DNA from: a virus
Length of the DNA: 34,041 nt
Direction: 5' to 3' (one strand)
Virus record (IMG/VR): IMGVR_UViG_3300005588_000028
Span: 1 to 34,041 of that record
Shown: positions 8,195 through 17,073 of the stretch, one piece after another
Position numbering within the stretch: position 1 is the stretch's first letter
Layout of the letters: every line of letters starts with the position of its first letter
Notes under the pieces: generated by a model
The model's input: the letters and a program-made list of their open reading frames with translations, nothing else
The model's database searches: none
Told to the model about the DNA's origin: nothing
Translations under genes and position numbers: made by a program

Positions 8195-9517
8195 TTATGG
8201 TATGTCTAGATATTTTTTTATAAATGTACCAGCTTGTTCTGAGTATTTTCTGAACCATGATATATCCTGACCGTTTATCAGCCCTTGAAAACGTAGCTCT
8301 AGGTTTATAGTTTCGTCTATATCTCTACCGAATGTACCCACTCTTGAAAAAGTATCTACTAGGGTTATTGCGTCGGTTAGAACTTTCTCAGCCATGTTTT
8401 GTATTGTCGCTACTAGTGTAACGGTTTCGTCGAACTCTCTATTGTAATTTTTTTGATTACTTAAAGTATCGGCTAGGGTTACTAGTTCTGATATATCTTT
8501 TCCTACTAGTTTTAGTATGTTATCGCTCAAGGCTATTTCTTCGCCTAGTTCTCGTGCGTATGTTTTTACATTTACTATTGTGTCTTGTAGGGGTAATGCT
8601 TCTGCTAGGCTTATACTTACACTACGCACTAACGTATCTGCTAGGGTTATTGCTTCAAATAGTGTTTTTCCGTTTATCTGCTGCGTACCGCTGTCTACAA
8701 GGCTCAAAATTTCGCCTAGTTCGCGCGTGTAGGCTAAACTAGCCTCTATTGTGTCTAAAAGTGTTATCGTGTCGTCTAGGCTTATTTCTGTAGCCCTAGA
8801 CATAGTGTCCGCTAAGGTTACTGCCTCATCTAGTGATTTTCCTGCTTGTTTTTCCAAATTTTCTGCTAGCGATATTGTTTCGTTGAATGTTTCTGTATAT
8901 GCTGTACTTGTTGATGGTGCTATAGACGCAACTACTCCCCCCCAGTTCCAAGAGCCTGATATTGTGAATGCTAAAGAGTCGCTTCCTGCTGGTGTAGTTA
9001 CACTATTACTATCTGCAAAACCTGTCCCTGATGTCGCTCCTGCTCTCATTACCGTTCCTGCACCTGCCGATACCGTATTCCCAGTAGGTACTCTATATTC
9101 ACCCACTAGCCAAGAATTATCTGCTACTGTAGTAGTAGTCAATGAAAATGAACTAGAGCTACTTATTGTATTTGTTGCGTTTGAGTCTGGCTGTCCTGTT
9201 TGTTTTGCTCCGGTATATGACGCTGCATGTCCTGATAATACTGAAGAAGAGCTAGCCGTTACTACTACGTTATTTGCCCCTGTTGCTGGTGCTATTAAAT
9301 ACCATAGTGTACTCCATCTATCCCCTGATGTTTGTACTCCACCTATCTTTGTTAGTGCAACTCCATTGTAGGTTATTCCTGTAATTAGTGAACTACCTCC
9401 TGAGTCATCTGTCATTCCTACAAATAATATACGGTCTGAACCTGTACATGTATGCGAAAAAGTCAACGATGTCGCCGTTGTACTTCCGCTACTTATTGCG
9501 TCAAATGCTATTGCCAT
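8195..9517 (-). CDS. Fibre-like protein with Ig-like domain and tandem helical repeats
   Basis: 440 residues from ATG at 9517 (ATATATATGGC context); the open frame reaches 9574 but without a good start. Residues 1-200 are a Ser/Thr/Gly-rich beta domain with the SSSxFSLTTTTVADNSWLVGEY pattern split over strands, as in phage adhesion modules. Residues about 205-400 are at least eight imperfect repeats of 18-26 residues with a core like (L/F)xExxxLxDTxxxx. The last 25 residues are a compact tail (WFRKYSEQAGTFIKK). Position after the capsid genes and before the nozzle indicates a virion surface fibre or spike. Confidence 0.72.
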   Translation of the reverse strand: MAIAFDAISSGSTTATSLTFSHTCTGSDRILFVGMTDDSGGSSLITGITYNGVALTKIGGVQTSGDRWSTLWYLIAPATGANNVVVTASSSSVLSGHAASYTGAKQTGQPDSNATNTISSSSSFSLTTTTVADNSWLVGEYRVPTGNTVSAGAGTVMRAGATSGTGFADSNSVTTPAGSDSLAFTISGSWNWGGVVASIAPSTSTAYTETFNETISLAENLEKQAGKSLDEAVTLADTMSRATEISLDDTITLLDTIEASLAYTRELGEILSLVDSGTQQINGKTLFEAITLADTLVRSVSISLAEALPLQDTIVNVKTYARELGEEIALSDNILKLVGKDISELVTLADTLSNQKNYNREFDETVTLVATIQNMAEKVLTDAITLVDTFSRVGTFGRDIDETINLELRFQGLINGQDISWFRKYSEQAGTFIKKYLDIP

Positions 9518-9574
9518 ATATATGCTACTTATTCTATCTATGCCCGAGTACGACACCCGAGCATAATAGGACAA

Positions 9575-10249
9575 TTAGTCTACGTCAACGTTTATAGTTA
9601 CTTGTAAACTGTCGCCGTTCACTACGTTTACCGCTGTGAATACTTGGCGATTGAGCAATACGCCGCTTGACGCTGCGTTCAATGCTCCTGCCTCCGTTAC
9701 TGCGAATGTCGATGTAAAACTAAAAGTTTTCACGAGTGTCGCTGTATCGTTTGTTACGTCTGTGGTAGTTCTAGACGCTGTCGCTGATGCTCGCGCACCC
9801 CCACCTGTCGTAATTTCTGTTTCAAGTGTCGTATCAGTTGCTGCTGCTGCTGTTGTACCTGTACCGATTGCTATATAGGTAAACGCTGCTTCACTATCTG
9901 CTCCGTTTATACGACTTGCTACTCCTGCCATTCCGGCATTCGTAATTAGGTTTGCTACGTGTAGCTCTGATACCCACTGCCCTGTCAAAAAAGGGATACG
10001 TAGTCCGTACGCTGCTAGTCTGTTTAGCAATCCACGTTTTACGTAACTTGCTGAAACTTCTCCTTTTTCATCGCGTAGTACTTCTATAGGTTCTGCAATT
10101 AGTTTTCGCATTTTGCTTACTATTGCTTGACCTAGTCTATTCATTTTGAATAGCTTTTTTTCGTTTCCGTTTTTATCTTTGAGCTTATAGGTAATATTCT
10201 CATATAAATGAGATTTTGCTCGTAGCCCTGACATTTTTTGTTTGTTCAT
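9575..10249 (-). CDS. Virion structural protein with C-terminal beta domain
   Basis: 224 residues. The first 95 are basic and helical (KMNRLGQAIVSKMRKLIAE), the rest is an Ala/Thr-rich beta domain ending in a common phage tail motif pattern: FAVTEAGALNA, GVLLNRQVF, VNVVNGDSLQVTINV. That ending is known from many phage structural proteins whose function is not established. Start ATG 10249 after AAGCC. It sits between a small acidic protein gene and the fibre-like gene. Confidence 0.7.
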   Translation of the reverse strand: MNKQKMSGLRAKSHLYENITYKLKDKNGNEKKLFKMNRLGQAIVSKMRKLIAEPIEVLRDEKGEVSASYVKRGLLNRLAAYGLRIPFLTGQWVSELHVANLITNAGMAGVASRINGADSEAAFTYIAIGTGTTAAAATDTTLETEITTGGGARASATASRTTTDVTNDTATLVKTFSFTSTFAVTEAGALNAASSGVLLNRQVFTAVNVVNGDSLQVTINVDVD

Positions 10250-10258
10250 AGGCTTATA

Positions 10259-10585
10259 TTACTTACTAGCTTTTTTAGTTTTTTTAGAACGTTTAAAAGT
10301 TACGTCTACTGTCGCACCTTTTAATTCTTCTATAACTTCTTTTGCCTGTTTATTCGTAGCGTCGACTTCTTTTTGTTCTACCTTTTGTACTTTTTCAAGC
10401 TCGAAGGTTGCTACGGCTTTTGCTAGGCTTTCCTTTATGTCCTCGGCTGAGGTTCCTAGTGGAAATCCGAGTTTTCGGGTTTCAATTACATTGCCGTCTT
10501 CCATGAAGTCGACGGTTACGTCTAGAAACTCTTCGCCGGTTTTTACGAAACGGTCTCGCTTCGTACTTATGATTTTTGCTTCCAT
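10259..10585 (-). CDS. Small virion-region protein, unknown function
   Basis: 108 residues: a beta-strand-like first half (DRFVKTGEEFLDVTVDFMEDG) and a charged helical second half ending in a lysine-rich tail (FKRSKKTKKASK). It lies just downstream of the major capsid gene, beyond a hairpin that may act as terminator, and 9 bases upstream of the next gene. Gene order suggests a head completion or decoration factor; the sequence does not decide. Confidence 0.6.
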   Translation of the reverse strand: MEAKIISTKRDRFVKTGEEFLDVTVDFMEDGNVIETRKLGFPLGTSAEDIKESLAKAVATFELEKVQKVEQKEVDATNKQAKEVIEELKGATVDVTFKRSKKTKKASK

Positions 10586-10620
10586 AATCCGGTTGTGTTT
10601 CTTTGATTTAATCCTATAAA

Positions 10621-10647
10621 GGGCTACCCGAAATATCGAAGTAGCCC
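10621..10647 (-). terminator. Hairpin after major capsid gene
   Basis: GGGCTAC and GTAGCCC form a perfect 7-bp stem around 13 bases; on the minus strand TTTAT follows. The U-run is short, so termination may be partial, which would leave capsid mRNA in excess over downstream genes. Confidence 0.5.
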
Positions 10648-10661
10648 TATTGAGGAGTAGG

Positions 10662-11747
10662 CTATACAGTCACGAATAGTGCTGCTAGAGCCTTTCGGCG
10701 TTCGTCTACGACTTTTGCCCCGTAAACATTCAAACCTTTGTAGGCTTTTCCGAAGTTACCTTGTAGGTCTTCGATACCTGTTTCTACGAATGCCATCGCG
10801 AATGTGATAGCTGAACGGTGTCCTGCTAATACCCAGTATCCTGTAGTATTATCTCCGGCTACTTGTTCGTTTTCGTAAATGTCGAAACCTGCTAGGCGTC
10901 CAACAAAACCATTTTTGATTGTTGCGCTGTCGCTTTCTACGTCTCTTGTAACTACACTAGCTTGCACTAGAATGTTACTTACTGCTGCGTTGATTACTAA
11001 CCAACGGTTACTTTTTGGAGTTTTGCTTTCGTCTAGTTTTTGTTTCAAGTCTAGGATATATCCGTAAACTGTGTTCGCTGCTAGTGAAATTGCTGTGTTT
11101 GCTTCGATTTCGTATGTTGCACCACTTGAAATTGCTCCACCTGTGTAAGCTGATGTTTCATCGTCCTTGTCGTCTTCAATTACAATTGCTGTAGTTGATG
11201 TGAACGTTTTAATACGATACCACACTGTATGTCCGTCTGCTTTGAAACCTTTTCCTACCATTCCTGATGTGAAAGTAGTTCCTGAACCTGCTACTGCTCC
11301 TGTTGAAGTAGTTACGGTTACTGTACCTGTAGTATAACTTGTACCTACACGGTTACCAGACGCTACGTCTGAATGTAATGCTAGTACGTATGTGTCTACT
11401 GCTTCTTGTAGTTGCCCTGCTTTTTCCTCCATGAGGGTACTTTCTGGGTTTTCTACGTATGATTTGAAAGTATCTAGTGATTTGATTTTGAAGTAATACG
11501 CTTTTTGTTGGTCTGTTACTAGCGTAGCTTCACTCTCGGTTACATCTCCGAGTGTTAGGTCTGAACCTGTATATGTTTGTAGGCCTTCTGACTCACTGAA
11601 AGTTAGAACGTTTAAGCGTGATGCTTTGTCCTTGATTTCCCCTTCGTAGTCATTGTTTGTAATCATTGGAGTTACTGAAGTTTCAAAAAACTTTTCAATA
11701 GCTGCTCCTGCGAATACTTCGGCCAAGTTTGTTCCATGTGCTGACAT
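10662..11747 (-). CDS. Major capsid protein with inserted Ig-like domain
   Basis: 361 residues. N-terminal helix (LAEVFAGAAIEKFFE), a long central helix (EEKAGQLQEAVDTYVLALHSDVA) and the C-terminal blocks FVGRLAGFDIYENEQV and GHRSAITFAMAFVETGIE are the pattern of HK97-fold coat proteins of podoviruses. Residues about 139-214 (GTVTVTTSTG, GSGTTFTSGMVGKGFKADG, YRIKTFTSTTAIVIEDD) look like a separate Thr-rich beta domain inserted into the fold, probably exposed on the capsid surface. Start ATG 11747 after AAGCC; a TTGACG/TATAAA promoter lies in its leader and a hairpin after its stop, so it is likely transcribed at a high level. The scaffold gene precedes it, as expected. Confidence 0.85.
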   Translation of the reverse strand: MSAHGTNLAEVFAGAAIEKFFETSVTPMITNNDYEGEIKDKASRLNVLTFSESEGLQTYTGSDLTLGDVTESEATLVTDQQKAYYFKIKSLDTFKSYVENPESTLMEEKAGQLQEAVDTYVLALHSDVASGNRVGTSYTTGTVTVTTSTGAVAGSGTTFTSGMVGKGFKADGHTVWYRIKTFTSTTAIVIEDDKDDETSAYTGGAISSGATYEIEANTAISLAANTVYGYILDLKQKLDESKTPKSNRWLVINAAVSNILVQASVVTRDVESDSATIKNGFVGRLAGFDIYENEQVAGDNTTGYWVLAGHRSAITFAMAFVETGIEDLQGNFGKAYKGLNVYGAKVVDERRKALAALFVTV

Positions 11748-11765
11748 AGGCTTGGTTAATAGGGT

Positions 11766-11795
11766 TTTATAAAATTTATATAGTTATCCCGTCAA
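11766..11795 (-). promoter_or_regulatory. Sigma70-like promoter before major capsid gene
   Basis: Minus strand reads TTGACG (11795-11790), 18-base spacer, TATAAA (11771-11766), ending about 18 bases before the ATG. This is the best -35 box seen in the late region. Confidence 0.55.
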
Positions 11796-11807
11796 GCGCT
11801 AACGTGT

Positions 11808-12746
11808 CTAGCTTCGTACTTTAAGTTTTCCTTCTCGTGCGAGTTTCGCGTACCTCTTCGGGTCGGTCTTTCTGATTTGGGCTATCTCCTCTGTTGAGAA
11901 GCCTTTTTCTGTTTTTCCTGAACCTTCTACTCCTCCTCCGCTTCCCGGCTCTACGCCGCTAGGTGGTGGTGTCGCCGGCTTTTCGGCTGGCTTTGTCGCT
12001 AGTCCTTTTGTGTATAGGAAACTTGCGGCTAGGGTTTCTAAAGGTACTTTTAGATTTTCGTCTTTGTAGGAAAATTCCTTAAATTCCTCTGCATGTTCCG
12101 ATATAACTTTCCATTCCTCTTTAGATGTTAGGTCTTTTACTTGTTGGTTATACATTCGCTCGTCGTACATTTCTGTTACGAGTTTTTGCATTTCTGCCAT
12201 TTGGCGTACTGTTGCTTTTGTATCTCTCAACATTGTTTTTTCCGCATCTGATAAGTTGTGGAAGCCCGGTATTGCTTGTGCTAGTTGGTCGTCTGTTAGC
12301 GTCGTTGTGGGTTGTGGCGTTGGCTCTTGTGGTACTCCTTCCGGCTCCATGCGCGTTGGTGTCGGTGTGTCTCCTGTTGGCGCTATAGGTTGCCCTGTTT
12401 TGGGGTCTAGTCCTGCCTCTTGTAAGACTTTTAGTAGTCTTTGAGCTTCCTGCGAACTTTCCGAAAATTTAGTTTTATAGTCTACGTCTGTAGGCTCTAC
12501 TGGTTTTGTCGGGTCGTCCCCTTGACCGTTATTTTCTGGCGTGGTCGTTGGCTGTTGTCCGCCTTCCGTCCCGTTTCCTCCCTCTGGCGTAGTAGTTGGA
12601 GCTGGCGTTGTTGGCTCTGGTGTATTCCTATGCCCGCCGGGGGTTGTTCCCATTATTGGCTTCGTAGGTTCTACCGGTGCGCCTCCTGCTGGCTCGGTAC
12701 TTGCTGGGGCTGGTGTGGGGTTAGGTGTTCCTGTTGGTGTTTCCAT
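11808..12746 (-). CDS. Capsid scaffolding protein candidate
   Basis: 312 residues. The first 95 or so are low-complexity Pro/Thr/Glu (TPNPTPAPASTEPAGG, TTPAPTTTPEGG), the middle is charged and helical (YKTKFSESSQEAQRLLKVLQ; LTDDQLAQAIPGFHNLSDAE), and the end is basic (RKTDPKRYAKLAREGKLKVRS). A long, acidic, helical protein with a basic C-terminus encoded directly before the coat protein is the usual scaffold arrangement. Start ATG 12746. Its leader holds AACCAACTAA (12791-12800), the motif matched by the small RNA loop. Confidence 0.7.
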   Translation of the reverse strand: METPTGTPNPTPAPASTEPAGGAPVEPTKPIMGTTPGGHRNTPEPTTPAPTTTPEGGNGTEGGQQPTTTPENNGQGDDPTKPVEPTDVDYKTKFSESSQEAQRLLKVLQEAGLDPKTGQPIAPTGDTPTPTRMEPEGVPQEPTPQPTTTLTDDQLAQAIPGFHNLSDAEKTMLRDTKATVRQMAEMQKLVTEMYDERMYNQQVKDLTSKEEWKVISEHAEEFKEFSYKDENLKVPLETLAASFLYTKGLATKPAEKPATPPPSGVEPGSGGGVEGSGKTEKGFSTEEIAQIRKTDPKRYAKLAREGKLKVRS

Positions 12747-12820
12747 AGTTTTTAGTGCCGTCCTTTGCGTATAGCGTCCGGGTTTGGCAATTAGTTGGTT
12801 AAATTATATCTCTTTGCTCT

Positions 12821-13012
12821 TTACTTTTTCCCCTTCATTCCTTTTGGCATGAAGTTTTTACCTTTTTTAGTAGCTGAATGCGTTAGGCTTGGTTTAGCAC
12901 CCATTTTTGGACGTGCTAGGCTGTCTTTTATACGGTCGCTCTTGCGTGCGTCCATATTCATACCACCGTTACCTTTTGCCTTCATGTTCGCTTTTGCGTA
13001 CATACTTTTCAT
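12821..13012 (-). CDS. Very basic small protein
   Basis: 63 residues with about one third Lys/Arg, several Met and Gly, few hydrophobic residues and no acidic cluster (NMKAKGNGGMNMDARKSDR; KKGKNFMPKGMKGKK). Start ATG 13012 after AAGCC, the strong late-gene context, and its place between the 116-residue and scaffold genes suggest it is a real virion-region gene. A nucleic-acid-binding or capsid-internal peptide is a fair guess; I do not recognise a family. Confidence 0.6.
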   Translation of the reverse strand: MKSMYAKANMKAKGNGGMNMDARKSDRIKDSLARPKMGAKPSLTHSATKKGKNFMPKGMKGKK

Positions 13013-13037
13013 AGGCTTGTAATTAGTTTAATAAATA

Positions 13038-13388
13038 CTATTGTTCGTTTTCGTCTTCTTCGCTATCTTCCTTTTCCGCTTTTTCTAGTAGTTCCGCTAG
13101 AACTTCATTTTTTGCGTTCCCGCTGAACTCTACTTCTAGCTCTTTTAGCCTTGCCTTCATTTCTTTTCTAGAAAGTTTTACCGGCTCGTCGCCTCCTGCC
13201 TCCCCTGAGGTTTTAGCTTCTTCTTCTAGACCGTAGTATTTGCGTTGGTCTGAGCTTAGGTAGTCTTTGCGTCCACGTAGGAAATTAAATTCTCTTGGTG
13301 TTAGCGCTCCTGCTTCCTTTTGTAGTAGGTCTTGTAGACGTTCTTGTACGTCTCTTGGAAGTGAACCTATTGGTAATTGCTTACTCAT
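13038..13388 (-). CDS. Helical acidic protein, unknown function
   Basis: 116 residues. N-terminal part LPIGSLPRDVQERLQDLLQK and LTPREFNFLRGRKDYLSSD is helical; the C-terminus is very acidic (EKAEKEDSEEDENEQ). It has AAGGxx-free leader and starts at ATG 13388 in a CTATG context. It is translated between the 107-residue protein and the basic peptide, so the acidic/basic pair could interact. No family recognised. Confidence 0.6.
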   Translation of the reverse strand: MSKQLPIGSLPRDVQERLQDLLQKEAGALTPREFNFLRGRKDYLSSDQRKYYGLEEEAKTSGEAGGDEPVKLSRKEMKARLKELEVEFSGNAKNEVLAELLEKAEKEDSEEDENEQ

Positions 13389-13392
13389 AGTA

Positions 13393-13716
13393 CTATGATA
13401 TATTATTTAATAATTCTCGCTCTAGCGACTTGCGTCGTTCTAGCGGTTCTTTTATGAAAGTTATAATCGCCTCGTAGTTTTCTATCCTTGCTACGGTGTA
13501 TAGCGCTTCTCTATCTTCGCCTAGTTTCGCATGTTCTTTTAATACGCGTTGTAATTTTTTTACTTGCGTTTCTAGAAATTTTGCTACTTCTTCTATACGA
13601 ACCTCGGTACTCAATGTTTTTTCCCATTCTTCGTATGTTTTGCGTTCTAGGTCTGTTAGCTCGCTGTAGTCTTTTACTCCTAGCTTTTTTAGATACTCTA
13701 CTAGTATGTTTTTCAT
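13393..13716 (-). CDS. Helical protein after portal, unknown function
   Basis: 107 residues, almost entirely helical and heptad-like (VRIEEVAKFLETQVKKLQRV; EPLERRKSLERELLNN). Start ATG 13716 is in AACCAACCTATG, so the start region carries AAAACCAAC (13719-13727), complementary to the small RNA loop. It follows the portal gene by 50 bases. It may be a coiled-coil head assembly factor; no family recognised. Confidence 0.62.
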   Translation of the reverse strand: MKNILVEYLKKLGVKDYSELTDLERKTYEEWEKTLSTEVRIEEVAKFLETQVKKLQRVLKEHAKLGEDREALYTVARIENYEAIITFIKEPLERRKSLERELLNNIS

Positions 13717-13765
13717 AGGTTGGTTTTGTTTATTCTATTATACACTATTTTTATGTGTATGAATA

Positions 13766-15541
13766 CTATGCTATTTGCGAGGCCGCTATTGCTTCGTCTA
13801 CTGCTCCTAGTGCTTGCGTTGCTCCGTCGTTTTCTGGCGCTATTCCGCTTCCCGGTGCTTCTGTTCCTCCACCTAGTGTCGCTGTTATCTTCTGCGCTTC
13901 GTACGCTTCTATCTCCTGCGCTTCTTCTGGTGATAGGTCTCCTAGACTTATTAGGCGTTTTTGTATTGCCTTGTTTAGAGGCGCGTTATCTGGAAACTCT
14001 TGTTTTACTGCCATTAGTCTTTGAATTTTGTCTAGCTTGTCGGCTGTACGTTCGTTTGCTCCGCTGGCTATTACTTTATATCCTACTGGACTTATCAGTT
14101 CCTCTTTTGTAAACTCTTTTCCTACTAGTTTACCTTGTGGGTTTTTCTTATAAAGTGTTACTGCTTGATTGTCGGATAGGTTTGCTTCGTATAGTGCGTA
14201 CCATTTTTCTACAAAACGTTTCCATGATAGGCGGTAGAATTTACTCATGCTTGTGGTTCTTTGCTCTGCTTTCCCCACGGCGATTTCAATTTCCCCTAGT
14301 GTTCTTTTTGCTGACTCTATTACTCCTTTGTCTACTGCTCCTGTCGCGCTGGCTTTTTCTGCTAGTCCTATTAAAAATTGTATTTCGTCGGTAGTTCCTG
14401 ATAGTTCAGGCACGTCCACTCTTTGATATACCTCGGCTGGTTTTCCGGGTAATGGGTACCACCCTCCCGGTCTTGGTTTGAAGTTTTGAGGTGAAAATCC
14501 TTCCATTGTACTATCGTAGAAGTTCATACCGAAATTTCTTAGGGTACGGTTTTCTATTAGCTGTGATAGCCAGATATTTATGATTTGGTTTGGTGTTCGT
14601 ATCATGTCGGCTATACTGTCGCTGTACTGGTCTGTAGCTTCTATATCGTCTGCCCAGCTTTCAAATGGCCAAAATTCTACCCCTATTGCCGCCTTTATAG
14701 GTTCGGCTCTTAGGATTATATCTTCTCCGGCTATTAGTACTACATGGCGCACGAATTCTTTAGCACTTGCGTCCCATATTTGGGTGTAGTGCTGTGTTAG
14801 CTCCTCCATGTGGTCGTAGTCCATTTTTTCTATACTCTCGTAGCTGTTCTTACCATCGCTTAGTTGCTGCATGCGACGCTGTCTAGCTTCGTACATCTTC
14901 TTGTTTTGTTCACTTCTTTTGGTAGCTACTTTGCGCCCTTGTTGGTCTACCATTGCTTTTAGTTTTTTGCGTCCTTCTTCGTCATATCTCTCGTTTGTAG
15001 TTATTTCTTCTAGGTTACGAAAAATATGCGGTTCTACTAAGTACCGGTTTGTTTCTATATCTAGTGGGCTACCTTTTGGGTCGAATAGTATATCGTGTAC
15101 ATCTTTTAGCTCTGAGCCAAATTCTCCATCGAACCAGTTTAGTTTTTTTGTACTACGTCCGTATAGACAAACTTGTTTTTTGTCTACGTAGTCCATTAGT
15201 TGCATGTTGTTGTCGTCGTAGTCCTCTGCCCATTTAGCGTTCATTGCTATCTCACGGTCTAGGTCTCCGGCTTTATCTTCTAGCACTATATCTGGCTCTT
15301 CGTCTATACGTGGCAATATTGTTCTTATAGTCTCTTTTATTAGAGGTATATTCACTGCATGTCGTTGAGTTAGCCGGTTTAGTTGGATTTTATCGCGGTA
15401 TAACAAATAGTTTTCGTCCCATTGTGGATGCCGGCGTTGTTGAAACTCAAAAGCCGCCTTTTTCTCGGCTTTGAGTTTCGTTACTAGTTTTGTGATACTC
15501 GTTCCTTTTGGAAGTTGTATTGCTTTTTGCTTAGTCGCCAT
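13766..15541 (-). CDS. Portal protein
   Basis: 591 residues. Features typical of podovirus portals are present: N-terminal KAAFEFQQRRHPQWDENYLLY, a block with VNIPLIKETIRTILPRI, DILFDPKGSPLDIETNRYLV (wing), a stem-like WLSQLIENRTLRNFG region and a C-terminal helical crown (AQEIEAYEAQKITAT). Start ATG 15541 after AAGCC. It is followed by head assembly genes and lies downstream of the large terminase. The portal ring forms the DNA gate at one capsid vertex and docks the terminase. Confidence 0.82.
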   Translation of the reverse strand: MATKQKAIQLPKGTSITKLVTKLKAEKKAAFEFQQRRHPQWDENYLLYRDKIQLNRLTQRHAVNIPLIKETIRTILPRIDEEPDIVLEDKAGDLDREIAMNAKWAEDYDDNNMQLMDYVDKKQVCLYGRSTKKLNWFDGEFGSELKDVHDILFDPKGSPLDIETNRYLVEPHIFRNLEEITTNERYDEEGRKKLKAMVDQQGRKVATKRSEQNKKMYEARQRRMQQLSDGKNSYESIEKMDYDHMEELTQHYTQIWDASAKEFVRHVVLIAGEDIILRAEPIKAAIGVEFWPFESWADDIEATDQYSDSIADMIRTPNQIINIWLSQLIENRTLRNFGMNFYDSTMEGFSPQNFKPRPGGWYPLPGKPAEVYQRVDVPELSGTTDEIQFLIGLAEKASATGAVDKGVIESAKRTLGEIEIAVGKAEQRTTSMSKFYRLSWKRFVEKWYALYEANLSDNQAVTLYKKNPQGKLVGKEFTKEELISPVGYKVIASGANERTADKLDKIQRLMAVKQEFPDNAPLNKAIQKRLISLGDLSPEEAQEIEAYEAQKITATLGGGTEAPGSGIAPENDGATQALGAVDEAIAASQIA

Positions 15542-15558
15542 AGGCTTTTAATCTATTT

Positions 15559-16887
15559 TTATACTGCTACTATTTCGCATGGTCTCGCTGTTGCTGAAAG
15601 TGATACATTTACTAGATTATTTGTTGGTGATACGAATTCCACTTTTGCGTCGTCGTTTGCTCCTTCGTTTATGTACATTGGTACTCCTATACTTGAAGCG
15701 GTTGCACTATATTCTATTTTTATCATTCTGTTTGCGTCTACTGTTTGTACATATACTGAGTATGGGAATAGTGCTAGGTCGTGGTATAGCTGGTCTGTTA
15801 CACCGTCCTCGTCGCAATATACTGGGGTTAGGAAATATCCTACTCCTACACCTGTTTCCACATCTCCTACTTTTGCTGGGTCTATTGTATTAACTGAACC
15901 GCTGGCGTTTGTTGGTGATACGAATACTAGCGCGTCTGCTGCGTCTACTGCGTCGTCATCGAAGTATACTTGTACTCCGTTAGAAGCCGCTGAAGCGTCA
16001 TGTTTTAGTCTGATAAAGTTTCCTAGAGGTAGCTCTATGAACAGGTCTCCTCCTATCGGACTTACTATTAAAAATCTTTCTTCTGCGCTTACTGCGTCCT
16101 CGTCGAAATATACTATAATTCCTCCTTGTGCTGCGTTGTCGTCGTCTAGTACTGGATATGCTTCTGCGCCTCCGTCTTCAAATGATGAGTTTGCGTTACC
16201 TGCTGTAACTGATTTTAGTATTGCTTTGTTACCTCCTACCATGTGAGCGTATAGTGCTGTTCCTGTAGTGGCTGCGTTATCGTCGTCTGTTAGTGCTATA
16301 GTTCCTTGATACACTCTAGCTTCTGGTAAAATAGCTACGTTATTAAGTCCTGTGGTTTCCCATTCTTCTATAGCTGTTATATCTCCTACTAACTGACCTA
16401 TTGAAAGATTAGCTTTTGATAGTCGTAGCCATAGTTTTTCATTGTTTCCTGCGGTGTCGTCGTCTGATACTTTCAATGCTTCTGATTGCACGCGTTGTTT
16501 AATTGCGTCGTCCGATATCATTTTTGCGTATGTGATTTGATTGTCTCCTATTTCTGCTGTTGTAATTTCCCCGAGCAAATTCCAAGAGGCACTACCTGTA
16601 TCTCCTACATTTTCATATCGAGCTTTTGTACCACTTGCTACGTCTGTTTTTCTAAACGTTGCTGATTTTGCGAAACCTGAGTATCCTGTTGGCAAAGTTT
16701 CCCCTGCTGCTTCTATTATATCTCGCTCTTCGTCTCTAGCTATAACCTCGTTTGTTAGGTACGGTGCTAGAGCAACTAAAAAAGCCGCTTCTTTTGTGGT
16801 GCGTAGCCCGCTGTCGATAGCCTCTATTCGGTCTATCTCTTGTCTGGTTTTTTGTGGTAGCTCCTGTTTTATTTCAAATGATGCCAT
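15559..16887 (-). CDS. Repeat-containing virion protein between terminase and portal
   Basis: 442 residues. After a helical N-terminus (KQELPQKTRQEIDRIEAIDSG) and a beta region, residues about 195-440 contain four or five copies of an acidic module with the pattern DDDxAxxxGxxVYFDEDAV...xxFVSPTN (ending variants VSPIGG, VSPTNA, VSPTNN), each roughly 45-55 residues. Aspartate clusters in each copy could bind calcium. It sits between the large terminase and the portal, an odd place for a spike, though virion decoration proteins can be there. Start ATG 16887 after AAACC. Confidence 0.68.
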   Translation of the reverse strand: MASFEIKQELPQKTRQEIDRIEAIDSGLRTTKEAAFLVALAPYLTNEVIARDEERDIIEAAGETLPTGYSGFAKSATFRKTDVASGTKARYENVGDTGSASWNLLGEITTAEIGDNQITYAKMISDDAIKQRVQSEALKVSDDDTAGNNEKLWLRLSKANLSIGQLVGDITAIEEWETTGLNNVAILPEARVYQGTIALTDDDNAATTGTALYAHMVGGNKAILKSVTAGNANSSFEDGGAEAYPVLDDDNAAQGGIIVYFDEDAVSAEERFLIVSPIGGDLFIELPLGNFIRLKHDASAASNGVQVYFDDDAVDAADALVFVSPTNASGSVNTIDPAKVGDVETGVGVGYFLTPVYCDEDGVTDQLYHDLALFPYSVYVQTVDANRMIKIEYSATASSIGVPMYINEGANDDAKVEFVSPTNNLVNVSLSATARPCEIVAV

Positions 16888-16912
16888 AGGTTTATGTTAT
16901 GGTTAATATATA

Positions 16913-17053
16913 TTATTGTATATGTACGGTTGCCTTTGTTACGGCTTTTTTAAGCCCTTCTTTTTCTAGCTCACGCAAAACACGCTCCAGTAGTGCCTGC
17001 AACGCCTTTTCGTCTAAGTTCTTTGTTCGTAGCTCTATGGTTATATTTTGCAT
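16913..17053 (-). CDS. Small protein, unknown function
   Basis: 46 residues: a short strand (NITIELRTKNL) then an amphipathic helix (KALQALLERVLRELEKEGLKKAV) and a final strand. Start ATG 17053 in a CTATG context, about 20 bases downstream of an extended -10 promoter (17074-17082). Real coding is supported by codon choice and by tight placement before the repeat protein. Possibly a small regulator or head factor; nothing more can be said. Confidence 0.55.
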   Translation of the reverse strand: MQNITIELRTKNLDEKALQALLERVLRELEKEGLKKAVTKATVHIQ

Positions 17054-17073
17054 AGATGTTGTTTGATGTTTTT

